Source: Candidatus Anderseniibacteriota bacterium (GTDB lineage Bacteria; Patescibacteria; Andersenbacteria; UBA10190). From it: a stretch of 64,000 bases of DNA. Shown piece after piece: positions 23,696 to 29,855 of this stretch; positions within the stretch are counted from its first letter, which is position 1; the number at the start of each line of letters is the position of its first letter. Under the pieces are notes generated by a model. That model had not been told where the DNA came from. It did no database searches and worked only from the letters and a program-made list of their open reading frames with translations. Location of the stretch: positions 124,001-188,000 of the forward strand of contig JAIOOW010000003.1 in assembly GCA_021414205.1 (NCBI GenBank). Reading direction: 5' to 3'. Made by a program: the position numbers and the translations under genes.

Positions 23696-24818
23696 ATATA
23701 TTATCGCATTAGCACTTGTTATTCCGTTTGCCCATGCAGACGCTCGGGATGTATTGCTCGATACCGTTTCAATTCCTTCGGATAAGGTTGCTGCAATTAA
23801 GCAGCAGGGAATAATCTTTGCGTATAAAACAAAAACTTGGACGCTTACTGCAAAACAAGCGCAGTCGTTGTATAAAACAATTTCCAATGGCGATGGTACG
23901 TATGCACTGCAACTAAAACCAGGAGCAATTTATTCGTATCTCAATATTTATATTTCTCCTAAAGTAAACGATATTGGAGAGCAGAGTAGGTTTGTGCGCG
24001 ATGCGAATGGTGATGTTGTTCTTGTGCATGGTGGCCGGAAAGGCAGTATCGTAGATGGTATTAAGACATCGCTTGCGCTCCGCAGCGCATTAGTAAAAGG
24101 GCAAACGAAAGTTGCGGTATCGATGAAAGAATATCGCCCCTCAATATTTTCTGCAGACGATTTTGCAAAGCTTCGGTTCCCGAACCTGCTCACAACAGGC
24201 ACTACCAGTTTTGCCGGGAGCCCATCTAACCGCATTCATAATATTATAGTCGGAACAGAAAAGTTTAATGGTGTTGCAGTAATGCCAGGGGAAACGTTCT
24301 CGTTTAATAATTATTTGGGGCAGGTAGATGCTGAGAACGGATATTTGCCGGAGTTAGTTATTAAAGAAAATGTCACCACTCCAGAATTCGGTGGGGGAAT
24401 CTGCCAGATTTCTACTACAGCGTTTCGCGCAGCTGTATATGCGGGATTAGAAGTAACGGATCGCCATAATCATTCGTATCCGGTGTCGTATTATGGGGCT
24501 CCGGGGTTTGATGCAACGGTATATGAGCCTAATCCAGATTTTAAGTTTAAAAACGATATGAAAACACCAATCCTCCTAAAAACGTCCGTTATAGGCTCAA
24601 AAGTAAACTTTGAAGTATGGGGAACTGCCGATGGCAGAACTGTGCAGGTTAATGGCCCGTTCGTGACAGAGAAAAAGCCAGATGGCTCTCTTACGACGGC
24701 TCTTGCGCAGATCGTAACAAAAGCAGGGAAGACGATTCGGGAGGCAAATTTTGTATCGCATTATCAGCCTGCAAGTAAATTTCCTCACGTAACAGCGGCA
24801 AACGGAGAGAAGTCATAA
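23673..24818 (+). CDS. VanW family exported protein
   Basis: 381 residues; the start is ATG 23673 or 23676. The signal peptide covers about 1-24 (IALALVIPFAHADA). The VanW domain (about 180-315) has the typical TSFAGSPSNRIHNI, PGETFSFNNYLG, GGGICQISTTAFRAA and DRHNHSYPVSYYG. VanW is named from glycopeptide-resistance clusters but its activity is unknown; it is generally tied to the cell wall. A second VanW protein is at 42.3 kb with the same core and a different N-terminal part. The gene overlaps the 3D-domain gene. Confidence 0.9.
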   Translation: MMLRVLSKYIIALALVIPFAHADARDVLLDTVSIPSDKVAAIKQQGIIFAYKTKTWTLTAKQAQSLYKTISNGDGTYALQLKPGAIYSYLNIYISPKVNDIGEQSRFVRDANGDVVLVHGGRKGSIVDGIKTSLALRSALVKGQTKVAVSMKEYRPSIFSADDFAKLRFPNLLTTGTTSFAGSPSNRIHNIIVGTEKFNGVAVMPGETFSFNNYLGQVDAENGYLPELVIKENVTTPEFGGGICQISTTAFRAAVYAGLEVTDRHNHSYPVSYYGAPGFDATVYEPNPDFKFKNDMKTPILLKTSVIGSKVNFEVWGTADGRTVQVNGPFVTEKKPDGSLTTALAQIVTKAGKTIREANFVSHYQPASKFPHVTAANGEKS

Positions 24819-24831
24819 AGGGGCAACAGAC

Positions 24832-24860
24832 TTGCCTAAATGAGAATTGTATGCAATACT
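24832..24860 (+). promoter_or_regulatory. promoter of zinc-ribbon gene
   Basis: TTGCCT (24832-24837), a 17-nt spacer and AATACT (24855-24860) preceded by TGC (extended -10). It gives a leader of about 110 nt. Confidence 0.6.
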
Positions 24861-24916
24861 AGCGGTACGAGGGTCCAAACGACTCTAAACGCGACGTAAG
24901 AAGCATTCGTTCGAAG

Positions 24917-24955
24917 ATATCGAGCGTCAAGCAATAAGCGTTATGACCTCGATAT
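24917..24955 (+). promoter_or_regulatory. stable leader hairpin before zinc-ribbon gene
   Basis: ATATCGAG (24917-24924) pairs with CTCGATAT (24948-24955) and, past one bulged C, GTCA pairs with TGAC. The 12-bp stem ends about 12 nt before the AAAGGCGGTG Shine-Dalgarno. It could protect the mRNA or control translation. Confidence 0.5.
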
Positions 24956-24979
24956 TTTAAACGAAAGGCGGTGATTTGT

Positions 24980-25270
24980 ATGAATTCATTTAACAATGCA
25001 GATCGACAAATGTTCGATGCTACTTGTTCAAAGTGTGGGAACGAAACTCAGGTTCCGTTCCAACCATCAGGTGACCGACCAGTCTACTGTAACGACTGTT
25101 TCCGCGAGATGCGAGGACAGCAAACAGGAGGTGCTGGACGACCAATGGGGGATCGACAGATGTTCGACGCAGTATGCGCGACGTGTGGAGCTCCAACTCA
25201 GGTTCCGTTCCAACCATCTGAAGGGCGACCGGTATATTGCCGAGAGCACTACAAGCGAGACCGAATGTAA
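24980..25270 (+). CDS. CxxC zinc-ribbon protein with two repeats
   Basis: 96 residues; the ATG follows AAAGGCGGTG. There are two near-identical units, DRQMFDATCSKCGNETQVPF (about 9-28) and DRQMFDAVCATCGAPTQVPF (about 56-75), each followed by RPVYC. The first has CxxC-x16-CxxC, while the second ends in C-x-x-H. This matches the small CxxC-CxxC zinc-ribbon proteins frequent in Parcubacteria. A 20-nt stretch is identical in the two repeats (near 25050 and 25199), indicating recent duplication or conversion. A nucleic-acid-binding role is likely but unproven. It has its own promoter, structured leader and terminator, suggesting high, regulated expression. Confidence 0.85.
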   Translation: MNSFNNADRQMFDATCSKCGNETQVPFQPSGDRPVYCNDCFREMRGQQTGGAGRPMGDRQMFDAVCATCGAPTQVPFQPSEGRPVYCREHYKRDRM

Positions 25271-25284
25271 TCCATTCGTTATCG

Positions 25285-25318
25285 AACAAAAAGTCCCCGA
25301 AAGGGGATTTTTTGTTTG
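25285..25318 (+). terminator. rho-independent terminator
   Basis: ACAAAAAGTCCCC pairs with GGGGATTTTTTGT around a GAAA tetraloop, with one G-T pair and a T-rich 3' side. It ends the zinc-ribbon transcript. Confidence 0.88.
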
Positions 25319-25352
25319 CTAAAAATAGTATCTCTGCTACCGTTTTGCCTAG

Positions 25353-25373
25353 AGGAGGCGATGTTCGCCTCCT
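25353..25373 (+). promoter_or_regulatory. hairpin in purM leader
   Basis: AGGAGGCGA pairs perfectly with TCGCCTCCT across a TGT loop. It hides a GGAGG sequence 45 nt before the purM ATG and has no T tail, so it is not a terminator. Confidence 0.5.
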
Positions 25374-25405
25374 ATGTAATTGTTCTTCGAAAATTGAGGT
25401 AAATC

Positions 25406-26449
25406 ATGACGCAGCAAACCGCGTATGAATCGGCAGGCGTTAATATTGATGCAGGCGAGCATTTTGTTCGATTGATTCGTGATCGCATTCAGGCAGCATG
25501 GCCAGGTGCTGAGAGGGAGATTGGCGGCTTTGCCGGGCAGTTTCGCCTTGGGGGTAAGTACAACGGTATGGCGTGCACTGATGGGTCTGGGACAGTCGCA
25601 ATTCTGTGCGCTCTTACAGAGAGGTGGGAGACGCTGGGACAAAATGCTGCAGCGATGACGCTTGTTGATCTGTTTGTAGCCGGAGCGCGACCGAACGCAT
25701 TGTTGGACGTACTTGATGTGGCAAAGCTGAACCCAGAAAAACACATTGGCATTATTGATGGGATGATCACTGGATGCAAAATGGCGGATTCAAGATGCAT
25801 GTTGATTGGTGGCGAAACTGCCGAATTGCCAGACATGTTTGCGCAATCATGGATGGTGAATGTGAATACAACTGCTATCGGAACCCCTCGATACGACAAC
25901 GGTTCTTCTGAATCTGTGGGGGCTGGCCAAATAGTATGCGGGTGGCCTTCAAATGGTTTTGGTTCGAATGGTTTTTCGCTGGTACGCAAAGTATTCGGGC
26001 TAAGAGGAGATCCTGCGGATATGTTGAATAAACTGGATGAAGTATGGTCGGATCTTGGTATGTCGCTCGCAGATGCTATATTACAACCAACTCCTATCTG
26101 GATTTCCGAGATTGAGAATAACAGTATAGGCGTAGGCCTTGCAGCGCACGCCCACATTACAGGAGGAGGATTGGTTGGCAATATTCCACGCATTCTTCCG
26201 CCGGATATGAAAGTCGTTCTCGATCGTTCGCGATGGAAACGGCCACCAATCTTTAAGCTGACGCAAAAAGTTGGGGACATTCCAGAAGAAGAAATGAATC
26301 GAGTCTTTAATCAAGGACTGATGATGGTTTCGATTGCGAGGCAAGGGTTTACAAGACATGGTTCCCAATTCTGCCAGGATATTGGGGTGGTGGAAGCAAG
26401 GAAGGGAAATGAGCCACAAGTCCAATTCATTGGAAAATTCCAGTCGTGA
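25406..26449 (+). CDS. purM: phosphoribosylformylglycinamidine cyclo-ligase-like (PurM)
   Basis: 347 residues, typical length. Motifs are YESAGVNIDAG (about 6-16), GGETAELPDMF (about 127-137), PSNGFGSNGFSLVRK (about 178-192) and HITGGGLVGNIPRILP (about 246-261). The ATP/substrate loop, usually DGVGTK, reads DGSGTV here, so the Lys is missing. PurM forms aminoimidazole ribotide in purine synthesis. No other pur gene is in the window and CPR bacteria mostly lack the pathway, so either the pathway is elsewhere or this homologue has another substrate. GAGGT lies 7 nt before the ATG, and a hairpin lies in its leader. Confidence 0.85.
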   Translation: MTQQTAYESAGVNIDAGEHFVRLIRDRIQAAWPGAEREIGGFAGQFRLGGKYNGMACTDGSGTVAILCALTERWETLGQNAAAMTLVDLFVAGARPNALLDVLDVAKLNPEKHIGIIDGMITGCKMADSRCMLIGGETAELPDMFAQSWMVNVNTTAIGTPRYDNGSSESVGAGQIVCGWPSNGFGSNGFSLVRKVFGLRGDPADMLNKLDEVWSDLGMSLADAILQPTPIWISEIENNSIGVGLAAHAHITGGGLVGNIPRILPPDMKVVLDRSRWKRPPIFKLTQKVGDIPEEEMNRVFNQGLMMVSIARQGFTRHGSQFCQDIGVVEARKGNEPQVQFIGKFQS

Positions 26450-26477
26450 TACGAAAAAGATTCACTGTTGAATCTCG

Positions 26478-26507
26478 CGGGTGCCCAACAAACACCCGTT
26501 TTTATTT
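26478..26507 (+). terminator. rho-independent terminator after purM
   Basis: CGGGTG (26478-26483), a 9-nt loop, CACCCG (26493-26498), then TTTTTATTT. The T tail overlaps the stop of the convergent gene. Confidence 0.85.
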
Positions 26508-27068
26508 AAATAAATGCACGAGTGTCTGCCAGTGGCTGGAGAGTAATAAAAATCCCACAACGAGCAATGCTCCGCGGACTAAAAATAATTCTACGAAGCT
26601 TCCAGTAGTAACGCGAAGTTCTTCAGGGCCAGGCGGTAATTTTAAGCTCCAAGGGATTGGCCATAGCCACGGAACACCTTGATCGGTCAGTGTGTCTGCG
26701 ATCGGATGGGAGATGTATCCGATTAAGAATGCAGCAAGAACTATGAATGCTTGAGGGTAAAATTCAGGTTGAATAAATGTGAGAATAATCCAGCGTAACA
26801 TAAGGGCGATGATCGCAATTCCGAGCAAGCTGTGTGTAAAATGGCGATGTCCGCCTGAAACTGCAGAGAATAGCTTATGAACAGTCTTACCTCCTAATGT
26901 TCTGCGAAATAAGCTCGCTGTCGGTTGGTCCAAATCCGGTGTAAGCGCGCCGACCATGACTGCAAATATTGCAATAATTGCTAACACTGGTCCTAATGAA
27001 ACGGGGTAGGAGAGCAGTACCCAGAATGCTGCGATAAGTGCGATCATCTGATGCGTAGTTCCGGTCAT
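26502..27068 (-). CDS. YdjM/DUF457-type membrane metal-dependent hydrolase
   Basis: 188 residues from ATG 27068; longer starts would overlap the divergent gene's promoter. About four membrane helices. The conserved His/Asp motifs are present: GTTHQM at the N-terminus, TPDLDQPTASLFRR (about 43-56), HRHFTHSLLG (about 74-83) and GYISHPIADTLTDQGVPWLWP (split, about 117-137). Family members are integral membrane proteins with a predicted metal site; E. coli YdjM is LexA-controlled. The substrate is unknown. It is divergent from the M23 peptidase gene. Confidence 0.83.
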   Translation of the reverse strand: MTGTTHQMIALIAAFWVLLSYPVSLGPVLAIIAIFAVMVGALTPDLDQPTASLFRRTLGGKTVHKLFSAVSGGHRHFTHSLLGIAIIALMLRWIILTFIQPEFYPQAFIVLAAFLIGYISHPIADTLTDQGVPWLWPIPWSLKLPPGPEELRVTTGSFVELFLVRGALLVVGFLLLSSHWQTLVHLFK

Positions 27069-27086
27069 GTGGTGGAGTATATACTG

Positions 27087-27115
27087 TTGTGGGAATCTTG
27101 GTATATGCCCATACT
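27087..27115 (+). promoter_or_regulatory. promoter TTGTGG-17-CATACT
   Basis: TTGTGG (27087-27092) and CATACT (27110-27115). The -10 ends 6 nt before ATG 27122, so a leaderless M23 peptidase mRNA is predicted. Confidence 0.6.
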
Positions 27116-27121
27116 CTATAT

Positions 27122-27790
27122 ATGAACAAGGCGCTGGTCGTAATTGCACTAGGAGTGGTCGCATTTGTGGGGATGGCCGCATTTCTATCAACAAGAAAAC
27201 AAGATAATTCAAATCCAACACCGACAGCATCTTCTGTTGCATCCGTTGCGCCAGTAGTGCGTGAAGAGCAGGCGACTACAACTCCGTCTGCAGTTCCGAA
27301 TACTGCCCTCGCGTATCCGATCGGGGATTTCAAGAACAGGATTACAAAAAAGTTTTTTGGAACATACGTAACGCCGAACAATTCTCCTGTTCAACCGGAA
27401 AAGTTTACCGGATACCATACCGGGGTCGATGTTGAGTATACGGATATTGATACGGATGTTCCGGTATATGCAATCTCGGATGGCACTGTATTGCTGGCCC
27501 GCTGGGCATCCGGATACGGCGGAGTGATTGCAATTCAACACAAGATAAACGGCCAGCCTGTCATCGCAATCTACGGCCACGTGAACCCTGAGCAGCTTCC
27601 AAAAGTAGGGCAGAAAGTAGTAAAAGGACAAAAGATAGGTATTCTAGGTAAGGGGTATAGCCATGAAACGGACGGCGAGCGAAAGCATCTGCATTTTGGA
27701 TTAGTAAAAGGGGTAAAGTTTACCTTACTCGGATATGTACCGAATAAATCCCAACTTTCCGCATGGATCGATCCGATGACGGTGTTTTAA
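27122..27790 (+). CDS. M23 family (LytM-type) peptidase, membrane-anchored
   Basis: 222 residues from the ATG at 27122, set by the promoter 6 nt upstream. The N-terminal helix (about 2-22) anchors the protein, followed by a Thr/Pro/Val linker. The M23 domain (about 95-222) has HTGVDVEYTD (zinc ligands His and Asp), SDGTVLLARWASGYGG, YGHVNPEQLPKVGQ and KHLHFGL (catalytic and ligand His). Such enzymes cut peptide cross-links of peptidoglycan at the cell surface. It fits with the VanW, 3D, murI and ddl genes in the window. Confidence 0.92.
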   Translation: MNKALVVIALGVVAFVGMAAFLSTRKQDNSNPTPTASSVASVAPVVREEQATTTPSAVPNTALAYPIGDFKNRITKKFFGTYVTPNNSPVQPEKFTGYHTGVDVEYTDIDTDVPVYAISDGTVLLARWASGYGGVIAIQHKINGQPVIAIYGHVNPEQLPKVGQKVVKGQKIGILGKGYSHETDGERKHLHFGLVKGVKFTLLGYVPNKSQLSAWIDPMTVF

Positions 27791-27885
27791 AAATGCTCCT
27801 GCGCTCCAAGTAGGAATTTGTATAGTAAGTATAGGTGGTATGGAGGTTCCGTTTCTGCTCTCTATCCAATGAAAGGGGGTGTGTG

Positions 27886-28086
27886 ATGCAGAATAATGAC
27901 GTGCCGGAAATTCTGGTTCGGCTGGAGAAAATGGATCCCAAAGACTTTGATGTCCGGGATTACCGAGAATTAATGCAACGATTTCATGATTGGAATTTGA
28001 GCGGGTCGCCGTACGCTGACCGGGCGAAGACGATTTTGCGAAAGGCGAGTGGGTGTTTTACTGCAGATCAGTTACGGATTAAGTAA
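27886..28086 (+). CDS. small hypothetical protein
   Basis: 66 residues from the ATG at 27886 that follows a GAAAGGGGGTG Shine-Dalgarno; an earlier in-frame ATG at 27835 has none. The protein is acidic to neutral and helical, without Cys clusters, signal peptide or membrane helix (VRDYRELMQRFHDWN at about 25-39). No family recognised. It belongs to the minority of genes here with a real Shine-Dalgarno and a leader. Confidence 0.65.
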   Translation: MQNNDVPEILVRLEKMDPKDFDVRDYRELMQRFHDWNLSGSPYADRAKTILRKASGCFTADQLRIK

Positions 28087-28130
28087 GGAAGTAGCCATGT
28101 CTTATCCTGCTCATGGACGAAGGTTATACC

Positions 28131-28170
28131 GCGTGGATTAAATTCTTTCTTTTTAAGAACCCACGCTATT
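28131..28170 (+). terminator. possible terminator
   Basis: GCGTGG and CCACGC flank a T/A-rich loop and are followed by a pyrimidine stretch (ATTTCTTTT). The stem is short and the loop long, so this is uncertain. Confidence 0.35.
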
Positions 28171-28174
28171 TCTT

Positions 28175-28204
28175 TTGAGAAAAAATGGACAAGATTGATA
28201 TAAA
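28175..28204 (+). promoter_or_regulatory. promoter of tRNA-Glu/tsaD, TTGAGA-18-TATAAA
   Basis: TTGAGA (28175-28180) and TATAAA (28199-28204). Transcription would start near 28211, about 12 nt before the tRNA 5' end. Confidence 0.65.
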
Positions 28205-28222
28205 GTGCTAAAAACTGTATAC

Positions 28223-28294
28223 GGCTTCATCGTCTAACGGCTAGGACGCTGCCCTTTCAAGGCGGAAACAGGGGTTCGATTCCCCTTGGAGCTA
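28223..28294 (+). tRNA. tRNA-Glu (anticodon TTC)
   Basis: 72 nt with the D arm GTCTAACGGCTAGGAC typical of tRNA-Glu, anticodon loop CTTTCAA and T loop TTCGATT. The first acceptor pair is a G-T wobble. CCA is not encoded. The tsaD ATG follows after 7 nt. Confidence 0.93.
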
Positions 28295-28301
28295 CAAATT
28301 C

Positions 28302-29339
28302 ATGAAAAAGAGTACAACTATACTGGCAATTGAATCTTCGTGCGATGACACTGGTATTGCTGTGCTGCGCAAAGAAGGGGATTCTGTTGAGGTGTTGGCT
28401 AGCTTAGTGACGTCGCAAGACATTCATGCAGCTACGGGGGGAGTGATTCCCGAAGAGGCCGCAAAAGAGCATCTTCGCGTTATAAGCCCGATGGTTACGG
28501 CTGTTATGGGAGATGCTAGGGTTGGTAAAGAGGATATTGATGCCATTGCACTCACCGTTGGGCCTGGGTTGATGCCGTCGCTTGCTATTGGGGTGCAAGC
28601 GGGGAAGGTGCTGGCATATGCGTGGGATAAGCCTATTGTCCCGGTGCATCACATCGAAGGGCATGTGTATTCCGCGCTCCTTATGGGAAAGCAAGAATTC
28701 CCGGCGCTTGCCGTTATTATTTCCGGCGGGCACACCATGCTTATAAAAGTTGATAACTATTTATCGTACACAATACTTGGGCAGACGCGGGATGATGCAG
28801 TAGGGGAAGTGTTCGATAAAGTAGCTCGCATGCTGGGCTTAGGGTATCCGGGCGGTCCGAAAGTAAGCGCGCTTGCAATCAAAGGAAATCCGAATGCGTA
28901 TGATTTTCCTCGCCCGATGGAGCATTCTCATGACTTAGATTTTAGCTATTCCGGATTAAAGACCGCTGTTTTGTATCAGATTCGCGATATAGGCGACGCA
29001 ATAATAGAAGAGGATCGAGCAAATATTGCTGCCAGCTTTCAGCAGGCGATATGCGATTCTGTTGCAGGCAAAATTAAGCATGCGCTTACACAAGGCGAAT
29101 ATAAAAGCATCCTCTTTGCGGGCGGAGTTGCTGCAAATACGGCATTGCGAGATCGAATTGCAGAAATTGCGGACAATAAGCGCATTTTATTGCACGTTGC
29201 CCCTCGGGAATTGTGTGGAGATAATGCAGTTATGATCGGGCAAGCAGGCGTGTACGCGTATGAAGCAGGAAGGTTGGAAAGCTGGAAAGACGTCGACGCC
29301 GTTGCGCGAATTTCTATCGAAAAATTTTCGTTACATTAA
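28302..29339 (+). CDS. tsaD: tRNA N6-adenosine threonylcarbamoyltransferase
   Basis: 345 residues. Kae1/TsaD family motifs are AIESSCDDTGIAVL (about 9-22), the metal-binding HHIEGHVYS (about 111-119), ISGGHTMLI (about 134-142) and GGVAANTALRDRI near the C-terminus. It transfers the threonylcarbamoyl group to A37 of ANN-decoding tRNAs. The ATG lies 7 nt after tRNA-Glu with no Shine-Dalgarno, and the only clear promoter precedes the tRNA. The mRNA is therefore probably released by tRNA 3' processing. The 3' end overlaps the convergent Cys/His protein by 9 nt. Confidence 0.96.
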   Translation: MKKSTTILAIESSCDDTGIAVLRKEGDSVEVLASLVTSQDIHAATGGVIPEEAAKEHLRVISPMVTAVMGDARVGKEDIDAIALTVGPGLMPSLAIGVQAGKVLAYAWDKPIVPVHHIEGHVYSALLMGKQEFPALAVIISGGHTMLIKVDNYLSYTILGQTRDDAVGEVFDKVARMLGLGYPGGPKVSALAIKGNPNAYDFPRPMEHSHDLDFSYSGLKTAVLYQIRDIGDAIIEEDRANIAASFQQAICDSVAGKIKHALTQGEYKSILFAGGVAANTALRDRIAEIADNKRILLHVAPRELCGDNAVMIGQAGVYAYEAGRLESWKDVDAVARISIEKFSLH

Positions 29340-29780
29340 TTCTTTACTGGTAGCGGATGGGCTAACGGAATCTCGGATGGTAAGGAGTACGGATCGGCGG
29401 AGGCGGGCGCATGAATCGTGAGAACATTTTGCCAAATGGTTTGCAACAACAGTGAAATTTTTATTTTCGCTGATATTCATTGCATGTTTTGGTCCGTACA
29501 AAAATGATTGGCATTCCATGCACCCTAATAGGGCATTTTCTGAAAACAGCCATTTAATTTTTGCGTACATGCTTTCTCGAACTTTTTTTCGAAGTCCTTG
29601 GCAGTCTTTCTTTCTGCAATCGCTCAAGTGCTCGAGCGCATTACGGAATCCTACTTGTCCTGCAACGGAGAACACGAATGCCGGCATGCACGATTTATGC
29701 GCTTCGCTGCATGTAAATCCTTCAGATTTTTCTTCTTGCCCTACTACGCTTACCGATTCAATTGCAATTGTGTATGACAT
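29331..29780 (-). CDS. protein with tandem Cys/His (putative zinc-binding) repeat
   Basis: 149 residues from ATG 29780. An ATG at 29795 would sit inside TATGAT (29791-29796), a good -10. The protein has an internal duplication: NALEHLSDCRKKDCQGLRKK (about 48-67) and VANHLAKCSHDSCARLRRS (about 112-130) share H-x3-C-x4-C-x2-L-R, each preceded by Cys residues (FTC..., GCMEC). This suggests two small zinc modules. No known family recognised. A frame on the opposite strand across the same region lacks such patterning and is a shadow. Confidence 0.65.
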   Translation of the reverse strand: MSYTIAIESVSVVGQEEKSEGFTCSEAHKSCMPAFVFSVAGQVGFRNALEHLSDCRKKDCQGLRKKVRESMYAKIKWLFSENALLGCMECQSFLYGPKHAMNISENKNFTVVANHLAKCSHDSCARLRRSVLLTIRDSVSPSATSKELM

Positions 29781-29843
29781 GTATTTCCACATCATAACGT
29801 AGGCCCATCATGTCCGCTAGATTGATTTTTAAGCATCTTGGGG

Positions 29844-29849
29844 CATACT
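29844..29849 (+). promoter_or_regulatory. CATACT 6 nt before valS ATG
   Basis: CATACT ends 6 nt before ATG 29856. TTGATT (29823-29828) is a possible -35 with a short 15-nt spacer. An earlier ATG (29838) would be inside the promoter. Confidence 0.5.
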
Positions 29850-29855
29850 ATGCAC

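Noticed and set aside
29452..29802. Plus-strand frame opposite the Cys/His repeat protein
   Set aside because: The minus-strand frame has an internal duplication with aligned Cys/His residues; the plus frame does not.
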